Part shown: positions 1 to 7,532 of the stretch, piece by piece | Layout of the letters: each line of letters begins with the position of its first letter | Position numbering within the stretch: the first letter of the stretch is position 1 | NCBI GenBank assembly: GCA_020630795.1 | Contig: JAHDIK010000003.1 | Location: 1 to 48,243 of the forward strand | Origin: Colwellia sp. | GTDB lineage: Bacteria > Pseudomonadota > Gammaproteobacteria > Enterobacterales > Alteromonadaceae | Length of the DNA: 48,243 bases | Reading direction: 5' to 3' | Made by a program: the position numbers and the translations under genes | Notes under the pieces: generated by a model | What the model saw: only the letters and a program-made list of their open reading frames with translations | Told to the model about the DNA's origin: nothing | Database searches by the model: none

Positions 1-18
1 TCACGTTTACCTCATCGT

Positions 19-990
19 TTAATCGAATTTGATTACCTTTGTTGTAGTCTCTGTTGGAAATACATTAGGTACATCTTGAGTTACCTTGCCTGTTGCAGCC
101 CATTCAGTTCCTCTTAAAAATGTAGTGATAAAACCAACGCTTTCATAAGCTGCTTGATCATGCCCTAATGTTGAATGAAACACTCGACCTTTGTGATACT
201 CAATGGTCATAAGCATAGGCTCGTGTCTAAACTTATTTTTTTGGTCATGAGCTGTTGCTAATACAGTTAAATTTTCTGCAGGCCCTCTTAAATAAGCGTA
301 AAGCTCATCAGTGGTATGCAACCATTTAGCTGGTAGTCCTTCCATTATAGGGTGTTGAGGTGCTCTGGTTGTTATTTTAAATTCATGTTTAGGGCCATGT
401 GCGCCACCATGACCTTTTTTGTTATCACGAATTAAGTTGCCATCATTGTCGTAATAAACGTAAGGACCATTGCTTTCGTTTCTTCCACCCCAGCCGCCTA
501 ACCCTATCATTTTGTTAAACTCATCCCATTTAGGGAAAGAGTTGTCTGCAGCGTGAACGAGTACAAGTCCGCCACCTGACTTCATGTATTGTTCAAAACT
601 CGCTTTTGTCGTTTCAGGCCAAGGAGCAGCTTTCCAGCCAAAGTTTGAAACAACCACATCGTACTGGCTAAAGTTAGGTGCAAATGTTTCATCTGTTTTA
701 GGTTGAGGAAGGTCAGTGTAGGTTTTACCATCGTTTAGCGGAAACTCATTTATATACTTATTTGAACGCCATAAATTTTTTGTGCGATAAATATCAACAG
801 AGAATAGATTTGTTTGCTCTAAATAGGTTTTCATCATAATAGTCGATTTTGGCCAAATCGTATGGTTATTTTGACCGTCAATAATCAGTACCTTGAGCGT
901 TTCTTGATTGTTGTTTGAAACTGTAGTTTGGCTACATCCACCTATCGCAGTAGCTAAAACGAGCAGAGCAGGGAGAAGTCTATATTTCAT
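19..990 (-). CDS. ThuA-domain lipoprotein
   Basis: A 323-residue secreted protein of the ThuA-like family (class I glutamine-amidotransferase-like fold, named from trehalose utilisation). The exact substrate is unknown. The N-terminus is a lipoprotein signal peptide with the lipobox IGGC, lipidated Cys about residue 19, and Ser at +2, which suggests outer-membrane sorting. The body starts LKVLIIDGQNNH and carries the family segments YDVVVSNFGW, GGGLVLVHAAD, PIMEGLP and GRVFHSTLGHD. An in-frame ATG lies 15 bases further upstream, but the start at 990 is preferred because GAGAGAA sits just upstream of it and the upstream ATG has no Shine-Dalgarno sequence. A LacI-type palindrome lies in the promoter region. 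It may head a sugar-use operon continuing left of the window. Confidence 0.85.
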   Translation of the reverse strand: MKYRLLPALLVLATAIGGCSQTTVSNNNQETLKVLIIDGQNNHTIWPKSTIMMKTYLEQTNLFSVDIYRTKNLWRSNKYINEFPLNDGKTYTDLPQPKTDETFAPNFSQYDVVVSNFGWKAAPWPETTKASFEQYMKSGGGLVLVHAADNSFPKWDEFNKMIGLGGWGGRNESNGPYVYYDNDGNLIRDNKKGHGGAHGPKHEFKITTRAPQHPIMEGLPAKWLHTTDELYAYLRGPAENLTVLATAHDQKNKFRHEPMLMTIEYHKGRVFHSTLGHDQAAYESVGFITTFLRGTEWAATGKVTQDVPNVFPTETTTKVIKFD

Positions 991-1023
991 TTTGTATTCT
1001 CTCATTATTATATGTATAAAAAA

Positions 1024-1035
1024 GTTAGCGCTAAC
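1024..1035. promoter_or_regulatory. LacI-type operator candidate upstream of the ThuA gene
   Basis: A perfect 12-bp palindrome, GTTAGCGCTAAC, with the central CG typical of LacI/GalR-family operators. It lies 34-45 bases upstream of the preferred ThuA start. On the minus strand it falls between a possible -35 (TTACAA) and an AT-rich -10 region (TTTATA), where a repressor would block transcription. The sequence is certain. The function is inferred from family knowledge, and no LacI gene is visible in the window. Confidence 0.5.
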
Positions 1036-1097
1036 ATTTTGTAAGTCTACATTTTTTATATAGAAAAAAATATAGTTAAATATAAAGAATTGTTACG

Positions 1098-1832
1098 TTA
1101 TAAATTTTTAAGCTTAGATGGTATAAACGACTCAAAGCAGCGTATTCCTACACTTTCTAATTGGTTTGCTTGATCGACATTACTCACTTCGTAAATCACC
1201 CACGTTTCTTTTTTATCTTCAAACCTTTCATTTTTAGGCAGCATATCAATATCTCCAAAAATAATTTCAGGACGAAGCAGCCTTAACATTTTTTGTGAGT
1301 AATGTGCCCAAGACGGAATAACATAGGCAATAGGAAGCGTTGTTTTATTTTTAACTAAGCGTAAAAACCGGTAAGAAAAACTAATAATAACAACTTGTTC
1401 AATTATCGGTTGTAGTAGTGTCATTACTTGCTTAAATACATGTTGGTGCGTAAAAAACTGAAAGTTAACGTCTTTAACCTCCACAAATAAAGTAGTGCTA
1501 GGGCTTTTTTTAACAATATCGACAATAGTTGCAAGCGTAGGAATTAAATAGGTATTACTGTGGAGTTTACGATTGTCTTTCGCTTTAAGTGGTAAGTTTT
1601 TTATTGAATCAAAGCTAACGTTAGCAACCTTTTCATTAATGCTAAACATTCTATTCAGGTCGTCGTCATGAAAAACAATGGGTAAGCTGTCTTTGGTTAA
1701 TTGAATGTCAATTTCTATATTGTCGATGCCGTTATCGATTGCCGCTTGAACACTTTGCACAGTGTTTTCAATATGAAACTCACAGTCACCTCGATGAGCA
1801 ACCCATTGTATTTTATGTGATTTAGTTAGCAT
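1098..1832 (-). CDS. glycerophosphodiester phosphodiesterase family protein
   Basis: A 244-residue GDPD-family TIM barrel, likely hydrolysing glycerophosphodiesters to glycerol-3-phosphate and an alcohol. The catalytic signature is at the N-terminus: WVAHRGD (residues 11-17), EN about residues 22-23, EIDIQLT about 40-46 and FHDDDLNR about 54-61. A second acidic motif, FVEVK, follows near residue 117. I see no signal peptide, so it is probably cytoplasmic like UgpQ. The length is typical of short bacterial members. The start is supported by AAAGGGA about eight bases upstream. It is separated from the ThuA gene by about 90 AT-rich bases and is probably transcribed on its own. Confidence 0.88.
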   Translation of the reverse strand: MLTKSHKIQWVAHRGDCEFHIENTVQSVQAAIDNGIDNIEIDIQLTKDSLPIVFHDDDLNRMFSINEKVANVSFDSIKNLPLKAKDNRKLHSNTYLIPTLATIVDIVKKSPSTTLFVEVKDVNFQFFTHQHVFKQVMTLLQPIIEQVVIISFSYRFLRLVKNKTTLPIAYVIPSWAHYSQKMLRLLRPEIIFGDIDMLPKNERFEDKKETWVIYEVSNVDQANQLESVGIRCFESFIPSKLKNL

Positions 1833-1905
1833 ACTTGGTATCCCTTTTAATTTATTGGAATAAGCATACTCAAATTTAGATAATTAGAGGAGTGTTTTAT
1901 GCAGG

Positions 1906-2310
1906 TTAATTCTTATTCTTTTGGTTTTCTTTTATTAATTCGTTTTTTAGCCAATCAACACCTGATTGTTTCCCTAACTCTAAACCTGAAAATAGCTTTA
2001 AGTTAAAGTTATCATTTACTCTTGCATTCATAATGCTGAGGGTTGACTCCTTACTCATTCGGTTGTAATAAACAACCGCCATAGCGCACAAACCCTTTAC
2101 TGAACCTATTGTTAATTTTGCTTCGAACGTGTAGCTGTAATGGTTAATTCTGTTGATAAGTAAACCAAAGTTACCTGTAAAATTTTCAGTTAAGTAACGA
2201 TCGTACTCTTCAATCATTTCGAGCGTAATAATGACATTATTGTCGATAATGACTTCTGCGATATTCTCTTCAATTTTATTAACGTAAGCGAAGCTCAAAC
2301 GTTTTTCCAT
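1906..2310 (-). CDS. uncharacterised STAS/SEC14-like protein
   Basis: A 134-residue soluble protein without signal peptide or membrane segment. The pattern (short beta strands, then VIITLEMIEEYDRYL, FGLLINRINHYSY, CAMAVVYYNR, LKLFSGLELG) resembles the small STAS/SEC14-like single-domain proteins I associate mainly with Bacteroidetes. That similarity is from memory, not a search. No catalytic residues are recognisable. GGAT upstream of the ATG supports the start. It stands alone, with gaps of 70-220 bases on either side. Confidence is high that it is a gene and low for the fold. Confidence 0.6.
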   Translation of the reverse strand: MEKRLSFAYVNKIEENIAEVIIDNNVIITLEMIEEYDRYLTENFTGNFGLLINRINHYSYTFEAKLTIGSVKGLCAMAVVYYNRMSKESTLSIMNARVNDNFNLKLFSGLELGKQSGVDWLKNELIKENQKNKN

Positions 2311-2533
2311 AACTTTTATCCAAAAACTAAGGTAAGAATGTGTTGTGCCAATTAAAAAGTTTGGTATAGATTCAATCGAAATATTTCGACTGAAACGTAT
2401 AAAGTATAGAACATAAATTTTAAGATGAATGATTTTGCGTAATGTTTAATAAAAAATAAATACTATCTATTTTTTATTAAGTTAGCGGAAAATTTATGAA
2501 TACTTTTTACGTTTTATACTGAGTTATTTAACG

Positions 2534-2989
2534 TTAGATTCTGTTATTCATATAGTTTTCGTAGTCAGGAATTTTTTTAGGGTATTCTGTATCAAATAAT
2601 GAAGAGTTAATGAGGAAGTCGGCAGTCGCTTGATTACAGGCAACAGGAATGTTCCAAACAGCAGCAAGACGAAGTAGGGCTTTTACATCAGGATCATGTG
2701 GCTGTGCTTCTAATGGATCCCAAAAGAATACGAGCATATCAATTTTTTGTTCTGTAATAAGTGCGCCAATTTGCTGATCGCCACCCAGTGGACCACTGAT
2801 TAATTTTGTAATATTAAGATTTGTATTGTCTGCCAACACTGTGCCTGTAGTGCCTGTTGCATAAAGGTTATGCTGGCTTAACTTAGATTCAAAATGCAAA
2901 CACCACGCGAGTAGATCGTCTTTCATATTGTCATGTGCAACTAGCGAAATCGATTTTTTCTGAGGTGAGGTTACGGTTGTATACTGCAT
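2534..2989 (-). CDS. mgsA: methylglyoxal synthase
   Basis: Converts dihydroxyacetone phosphate to methylglyoxal and phosphate in the cytoplasm, a bypass of lower glycolysis that relieves sugar-phosphate stress. The 151-residue length is the family norm. The known active-site residues are in place with E. coli numbering: His19 in LVAHD, Asp71 in SGPLGGDQQIG, His98 and Asp101 in EAQPHDPDV, and the phosphate-binding GTTGT loop at residues 46-50. The product is a toxic electrophile. About 0.7 kb upstream begins a cluster of likely methylglyoxal-detoxifying genes under a NemR-like regulator. It lies about 100 bases downstream of ybaK on the same strand and may have its own promoter. Confidence 0.95.
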   Translation of the reverse strand: MQYTTVTSPQKKSISLVAHDNMKDDLLAWCLHFESKLSQHNLYATGTTGTVLADNTNLNITKLISGPLGGDQQIGALITEQKIDMLVFFWDPLEAQPHDPDVKALLRLAAVWNIPVACNQATADFLINSSLFDTEYPKKIPDYENYMNNRI

Positions 2990-3089
2990 TATTTGGCTCT
3001 GAGTTAGTTTTATTAATGTTATTCTAACTATTAATAATAGCGCATCAGGTAATAATGTAAAGTAAAGCGTTATCTATTTATGTTATTGT

Positions 3090-3560
3090 TTATACAGCTA
3101 TTATTGGCGCAAAATTTGCTCTGGTGAGTTGTTGTAAATCACTTGGAGACAAAGCTATTTCTAATCCTCTTTTTCCTCCGCTAACATACATTTTAGTTAA
3201 GGGAGCCGCTGAGCTATCTATCAATGTAACAAGTTGCTTTTTTTGCCCTAAGGGGCTTACGCCACCTAAAATGTAACCCGTAGAGCCTTCAACTCGCTTT
3301 ACATCTGCCATTTTTACTTTCTTAACGTTTATTTGCTTAGCAATGGCTTTTAAGTCGAGCTGATTTAATACTGGAATGATGGCGACAATTAATGCGTGGC
3401 TTTCGGTTTCTACTACGAGAGTTTTGAAAATGCTGCTTGCGTTAACGTTGAGCTTTTCTGCGGCCTCTAAACCGTATGAGGTATGGTTAACATCATGGCG
3501 ATATTGATGTGTAGTAAACGGGACTTTTTTCTTTTTTAGATGAGAAATTGCAGGTGTCAC
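3090..3560 (-). CDS. ybaK: Cys-tRNA(Pro) deacylase, YbaK/EbsC family
   Basis: A 156-residue trans-editing enzyme that hydrolyses Cys-tRNA(Pro) formed by prolyl-tRNA synthetase error. The YbaK fold is recognisable throughout: TPAISHLKKKKVPFTTHQY, the conserved lysine at residue 46 in SSIFKTLVV, LDLKAIAKQ, GSTGYILGGVSPLGQKK and the GGKRGLEIALSP C-terminus. The length matches the family. It is monocistronic or co-transcribed with mgsA downstream. Confidence 0.93.
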   Translation of the reverse strand: MTPAISHLKKKKVPFTTHQYRHDVNHTSYGLEAAEKLNVNASSIFKTLVVETESHALIVAIIPVLNQLDLKAIAKQINVKKVKMADVKRVEGSTGYILGGVSPLGQKKQLVTLIDSSAAPLTKMYVSGGKRGLEIALSPSDLQQLTRANFAPIIAV

Positions 3561-3668
3561 GTTTTTACTCGTTTAAAGGATTAAAGTGAACCTACAATTT
3601 ATCTCAATTCTTGATGATACGTCAAAGCGGTTTATAAAAAATATATAACCTGAGCGTCTAGTAACTAG

Positions 3669-4343
3669 TTATACAAGCGATAGTATTTTTTCTGCTACCG
3701 CTTGAGATGAAGCTGGATTTTGACCCGTAACCAAGTTTCCATCTGTTTCTATGTGTGGGTGCCAATCTTCAGCTTTGTTGTATAATCCGCCATTTTCAAT
3801 CAGCATATCTTCTACTAAAAAAGGTACTACGTTGGTAAGTTCAACCGCAGCTTCTTCACCGTTTGTAAAACCTGTTACGCGTTTATTGTTCACTAATGGC
3901 TGGCCATCAGTTCCTTTTACATTTTTTAATACGCCTGGAGCATGGCAAACAAAACCAATAACTTTATTCGTTGCTGCTGCTTTTTCGATTAAAGTAATTG
4001 AGTCGTTATTTTGAGTCAGATCCCATAGTGGTCCATGACCGCCAGGATAGAATATTGCGTCAAAGTCTTCAGCGTTTACTGTTGATAATTTAATGCTGTT
4101 ATTAAGTTGTGCCATTGCATCTGAGTCATTTTCAAAACGCTTTGTCGCATCTGTTTGAAAATCAGGTTCATTACTTTTTGGATCAAGTGGTGGCAGCCCG
4201 CCAAGAGGTGACGCTATGGTTATTTCAGCGCTATTGTCTTTAAATACGTAATAGGGAGAAGCTAATTCTTCAAGCCAAAAACCTGTTTTATGGCCTGTAT
4301 TTCCAAGAGTATCGTGCGATGTTAATACAATTAATACTTTCAT
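3669..4343 (-). CDS. DJ-1/PfpI-family protein, possible glyoxalase III
   Basis: A 224-residue type 1 glutamine-amidotransferase-like protein of the DJ-1/PfpI superfamily, closest in layout to Hsp31-like glyoxalase III proteins. The nucleophile elbow is GFVCHAPG with Cys133 followed by His134, after FYPGGHGPLWDL. The conserved acidic pair near residues 25-26 (FWLEEL) could complete the site. Family members convert methylglyoxal or glyoxal to hydroxyacids without glutathione, or act as chaperones. The gene follows the YqhD-like gene by 43 bases with no terminator between, so both are probably one operon under the NemR-like operator at 5566-5580. Substrate is inferred from context. Confidence 0.85.
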   Translation of the reverse strand: MKVLIVLTSHDTLGNTGHKTGFWLEELASPYYVFKDNSAEITIASPLGGLPPLDPKSNEPDFQTDATKRFENDSDAMAQLNNSIKLSTVNAEDFDAIFYPGGHGPLWDLTQNNDSITLIEKAAATNKVIGFVCHAPGVLKNVKGTDGQPLVNNKRVTGFTNGEEAAVELTNVVPFLVEDMLIENGGLYNKAEDWHPHIETDGNLVTGQNPASSQAVAEKILSLV

Positions 4344-4386
4344 TTGTTATGTCCTAGTTTATTAATTTTTTACTTTTAACGGATTA

Positions 4387-5544
4387 TTAAAGAGCTTGTT
4401 CTAAGATCTTTTGACTTGTTTGTAGGTCAATATCTCCATGTTCACCTAGTGAAGTCATACCGTGTTTTTCAAGTTGGTTTACGATTGTGTTTATGTCTTT
4501 ACGCTCAAGTTGGTAGTCACTTAATTGTGTTGGGATATCAAGCGAATGGAAAAACTTGATGGTTTGCTTGATCGCTTGTTGTGCTATTTCATCATCGCTA
4601 CCTTCTGTTATGTTCCATACACGCTTTGCATACTGTACTAACTTGTCTTGTTTATGATGTTTTTTAACGCTGAGTAATGCCGGTAACACAATTGCTAATG
4701 TACGTGCGTGGTCAATATCATAGAGGGCTGTAAGTTCATGTCCGATAACGTGTGTTGCCCAATCTTGTGGTACACCAGCGCCTATTAATCCATTTAAAGC
4801 TTGTGTAGCAACCCACATAAAATTAGCTCTGCTTTGGTAGTCGTTAGATTCTGATAAAACCTTAGGTGCTAACTCGATAAGAGATAACAATAAGCTTTCA
4901 GCGTATCTGTCTTGAACCATTGCGTTAGTAGGGTGAGTTAAATATTGTTCCATAATATGAACAAAGGCATCGGCGATGCCGTTAGAAAGTTGCTTTTTAG
5001 GTAAGGTGTAGGTTTTTGTTGGATCCAGTATTGAAAATTGTGGAAATACTGCGCGATGCATAAATGATAGTTTCGACTGTTTAGCTGTATGAGTAATAAC
5101 GCTACCACTGTTCATTTCAGATCCGGTTGCAGGAAGCGTTAAAACAGTTCCAAACGGAACTGTTTTACCTATATGTTTTCCACCGGTTGTTAAAATTTCC
5201 CAAGGGTCGTTTGGATATAAGGCTGCAGCCGATACGAACTTAGTACCATCAATAACAGATCCACCGCCTACGGCGATCATAAAGTCGATATTGTTTTCAC
5301 GGACTATTTCTACCGCTTCCATCATTTTTTCATACGTAGGATTAGCTTCTACACCACCAAAAAGTGTTACCTTGTTCTTACTTAATGCACTGATAACTTC
5401 ATCGAGTGTTCCTGTATTTTTTGCGCTATTTCCGCCAAACAATACCAATACATTTGAGTTACTTGGTACAAGGTGTTCGATACTTTTAATACGGTTTTCG
5501 CCAAAGCAAATATGTGTGGGGTTGTAATAATCAAAATGTTGCAT
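4387..5544 (-). CDS. yqhD: YqhD-like iron-containing alcohol dehydrogenase (aldehyde reductase)
   Basis: A 385-residue group III metal-dependent dehydrogenase, likely NADPH-dependent reduction of short-chain and toxic aldehydes such as methylglyoxal or acrolein. It opens MQHFDYYNPTHICFGENRI. The dinucleotide motif is GGGSVIDGTKF, and metal ligands are seen as the D-x3-H pair in GIADAFVHIMEQ plus the two histidines in THVIGHELTALYDIDH. The length and start match E. coli YqhD. The upstream region carries a TAGAC-N5-GTCTA palindrome, also found before the TetR gene, which implies direct control by that regulator. It is the first gene of a two-gene operon with the DJ-1/PfpI gene. Confidence 0.92.
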   Translation of the reverse strand: MQHFDYYNPTHICFGENRIKSIEHLVPSNSNVLVLFGGNSAKNTGTLDEVISALSKNKVTLFGGVEANPTYEKMMEAVEIVRENNIDFMIAVGGGSVIDGTKFVSAAALYPNDPWEILTTGGKHIGKTVPFGTVLTLPATGSEMNSGSVITHTAKQSKLSFMHRAVFPQFSILDPTKTYTLPKKQLSNGIADAFVHIMEQYLTHPTNAMVQDRYAESLLLSLIELAPKVLSESNDYQSRANFMWVATQALNGLIGAGVPQDWATHVIGHELTALYDIDHARTLAIVLPALLSVKKHHKQDKLVQYAKRVWNITEGSDDEIAQQAIKQTIKFFHSLDIPTQLSDYQLERKDINTIVNQLEKHGMTSLGEHGDIDLQTSQKILEQAL

Positions 5545-5565
5545 AATTTTTCCTATATTCTTTAT

Positions 5566-5580
5566 TAGACCGGTCGTCTA
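5566..5580. promoter_or_regulatory. NemR-like operator, copy 1 (yqhD-like promoter)
   Basis: TAGACCGGTCGTCTA, a palindrome with perfect 5-base arms (TAGAC/GTCTA) and a 5-base centre, 22 bases upstream of the YqhD-like start. An almost identical site precedes the TetR gene. From memory, E. coli NemR binds a TAGACC-type palindrome. Placement in both promoters supports autoregulation plus target control. Confidence 0.75.
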
Positions 5581-5622
5581 GTTTTGGCTTGTATACAGTT
5601 CGGTTGTGTTACTAGCGTTTAA

Positions 5623-6222
5623 TTATTTTTTAATTACATTGTTACTTAAAATGAGGGTTGTGGTAGACAGGGCACTTAATAATGGGGTTTTATCTTTTTT
5701 CATTTTTGCAACAACACTCGCTCCTAACCACAGGTGATAAAGCGACTCAGCCATATGATCTTGAATATTTGGATCAATTGATTTGTCTTCAACACCAGAT
5801 TGTATGCACTGTGCTATTTTTTCTATAACGCTGTTTGCGCCTTTTTGTAATGCTATCCTCATAGATTCTGAAAGGTCTGAAACCTCAGCGCCTAATTTAA
5901 CAACAAGGCATTTTTTTTCGTTACACGGTGTACTTTGTGTATCAGCCCATTGTTGCCAGTAAGTCATAAGACGATCGTAACTCGATAATGTTACATCGGA
6001 AAATAGCTGATCTATTGAGGCTAAATAATCTGAAAAGTAATCGTTGATGAGTTCCTCGCCAAAGTGCTCTTTAGATTTAAAGTAGTAATAAAAAGAACCT
6101 TTCGGTACATTGGCGACTTTAAGAATTTCAGCCAAGCCAACGTGATTAAAACCTTTAACAGATATTAGTTGGTAACCAGCCGCTAAAATTTGCTGGTAAT
6201 TTTCGTTTGATTTAGATTTCAT
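5623..6222 (-). CDS. nemR: NemR-like TetR-family electrophile-responsive repressor
   Basis: A 199-residue TetR/AcrR regulator, the same length as E. coli NemR. The N-terminal helix-turn-helix runs through GFNHVGLAEILKVANVPKGSFYYYFKSKE (residues 24-52). The ligand domain shares the NemR stretch VKLGAEVSDLSE...MR, with Cys105 matching NemR Cys106 and Lys173 in the stretch ASVVAKM matching Lys175. Those are the residues reported to form a redox-reversible sulfenamide bond in NemR. Alignment was by eye from memory. The gene lies immediately upstream of, and on the same strand as, the YqhD-like gene, and each gene has its own copy of the operator. Likely role: repression relieved by methylglyoxal, quinones or hypochlorite. 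Confidence 0.88.
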   Translation of the reverse strand: MKSKSNENYQQILAAGYQLISVKGFNHVGLAEILKVANVPKGSFYYYFKSKEHFGEELINDYFSDYLASIDQLFSDVTLSSYDRLMTYWQQWADTQSTPCNEKKCLVVKLGAEVSDLSESMRIALQKGANSVIEKIAQCIQSGVEDKSIDPNIQDHMAESLYHLWLGASVVAKMKKDKTPLLSALSTTTLILSNNVIKK

Positions 6223-6243
6223 AACGGGCAGTATAGTTAATAA

Positions 6244-6258
6244 TAGACCAGTCGTCTA
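6244..6258. promoter_or_regulatory. NemR-like operator, copy 2 (regulator promoter)
   Basis: TAGACCAGTCGTCTA, with the same perfect arms as the site at 5566-5580 and one base different in the centre. It lies 21 bases upstream of the TetR-family start, nearly the same distance as the other site from its gene. This is strong evidence for autoregulation. Confidence 0.75.
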
Positions 6259-6503
6259 GTTGTTCGGGGTACGTTATAAAATTGCTCATTAATTTAATTA
6301 CACTTTATTGAGTAAACGGGTTGACTTATAAACGAACAATCGCGAATATGAAGTTATAAATGTTACTTATTTCTAGTTAATTTAAAAATATGCTTAATCA
6401 ATTACTCACAGTTTGTATTAATTGCTCAAAACGCACGGTCATTATGGCCAAGCGCTGGGCTGTTTTTTCTGTGGTGTAATTTGATGTTAACGATTTAATC
6501 AAT
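6259..6503. other. long gene-free leader region upstream of the DMT transporter
   Basis: Together with the sites around it this is part of a 374-base stretch without a clear gene. On the plus strand it contains a 12-codon reading frame at 6444-6479 (MAKRWAVFSVV, stop) without a convincing Shine-Dalgarno sequence, overlapping a near-palindrome GCCAAGCGCTGGGC followed by TGTTTTTT. The hairpin at 6504-6535 follows. It may be a regulated 5' leader or a small RNA. I could not match it to a riboswitch class. Confidence 0.35.
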
Positions 6504-6535
6504 AAAAGCCGCAGAACTTAACCTCTGCGGCTTTT
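6504..6535 (+). terminator. orphan intrinsic terminator or attenuator before the DMT gene
   Basis: A perfect 12-bp stem, AAAAGCCGCAGA with TCTGCGGCTTTT, around an 8-base loop, running into GTCTTTCT. No plus-strand gene lies upstream that it could end, so it is either an attenuator within the transporter leader or the 3' end of a small RNA. A second copy of CCGCAG downstream at about 6553 could compete for pairing with the 3' arm. Confidence 0.6.
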
Positions 6536-6596
6536 GTCTTTCTAGTAGTCAAACCGCAGTAAATTCTTTCTAGGCAAACTTAAAAGGAGTATTAAA

Positions 6597-7502
6597 ATGT
6601 CAGTGCCAGCTGCTTATTTTGCTGTTGTGTTAATTTGGTCTACTACACCGTTAGGTATTGTTTGGAGTAGCGAATCTGTTGATCCTACTTTAGCTGTATT
6701 AATGCGCATGGTTATTGCCGTTGTGCCAGGTTGGCTGATCATCAAACTTTGCAAAATTGAGTTTCCTACGCACCGACAAGCGCTAAAAGTTTATACGTAC
6801 TCTGGGTTAGGTATTTTTGGTGGAATGTTGTTTTCTTATCTTTCCGCACGATATATATCATCTGGTTTGATGTCCTTAGTTTTTGGTTTATCGCCTATTT
6901 TGTCAGGTGTACTTGCTCAAAAAATATTAAAAGAACCTAAGTTTAGTAAAACTAAAAAAGTGGCGTTATTGATCTCTTTAGTTGGGTTAGGTGTTGTGTG
7001 CTTCGATAATATTTATGGCGCAAGTAGTGGCTTTAACTCTGATAGTTGGATTGGTCTTGTCGCTATTTTAGGTGCTGTGTTTTTCTTTAGTTTGAGTGGC
7101 GTATTGGTGAAAAGTGTGGATATAAAAATACATGCACTTTCAACTACCGTTGGTTCGTTAGTGTTATCTATACCTTTGTTTTTTATTGTTTGGTTATTAT
7201 TTGATGGAACATTACCGCTTGAAGAGTGGCAAGCGAGAAGTTTGTTGGCGATACTATACTTAGGAGTGTTTGGGTCTTTAATTGGTTTTATCGCGTATTT
7301 TTACGTATTACAAAACTTGAGCGCGAGCACTGTGTCGCTAATAACGATGATAACACCCGTTATCGCTTTGTATTTTGGATCGTTACTTAATAATGAAGTA
7401 ATAACCGAAAATTTAGTTATAGGCGCTTGTTGTGTTATGACTGGGTTAGCACTTTATCAATGGGGCGGTCGCAAACGAACCAAGGTAGCTATAACGTCTT
7501 GA
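6597..7502 (+). CDS. DMT-superfamily EamA transporter
   Basis: A 301-residue inner-membrane protein with ten predicted hydrophobic helices in two EamA repeats: first half about residues 5-135 and second half about 150-288 with the motif GSLIGFIAYFYVLQNLSASTVSLITMITPV. Members export metabolites, amino acids or drugs, and the substrate cannot be read here. The start has an ideal AAAAGGAG eight bases upstream. The gene is followed after 30 bases by a GNAT acetyltransferase, likely co-transcribed. The leader holds an orphan terminator. Confidence 0.88.
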   Translation: MSVPAAYFAVVLIWSTTPLGIVWSSESVDPTLAVLMRMVIAVVPGWLIIKLCKIEFPTHRQALKVYTYSGLGIFGGMLFSYLSARYISSGLMSLVFGLSPILSGVLAQKILKEPKFSKTKKVALLISLVGLGVVCFDNIYGASSGFNSDSWIGLVAILGAVFFFSLSGVLVKSVDIKIHALSTTVGSLVLSIPLFFIVWLLFDGTLPLEEWQARSLLAILYLGVFGSLIGFIAYFYVLQNLSASTVSLITMITPVIALYFGSLLNNEVITENLVIGACCVMTGLALYQWGGRKRTKVAITS

Positions 7503-7532
7503 GGACGATAAATATATTAGTGCGAGTTTGAA

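Noticed and set aside
1614..1625. Perfect palindrome GCTAACGTTAGC, made of the same half-sites as the ThuA operator but in the opposite order
   Set aside because: It lies within the GDPD coding sequence with no promoter nearby and encodes ordinary residues, so chance is more likely than an operator.
1898..2005. Plus-strand 35-codon ORF with a good AGAGGAG before its ATG
   Set aside because: It runs antisense through the end of the STAS-like gene, has no family features and its product is a simple hydrophobic translation of the opposite strand.
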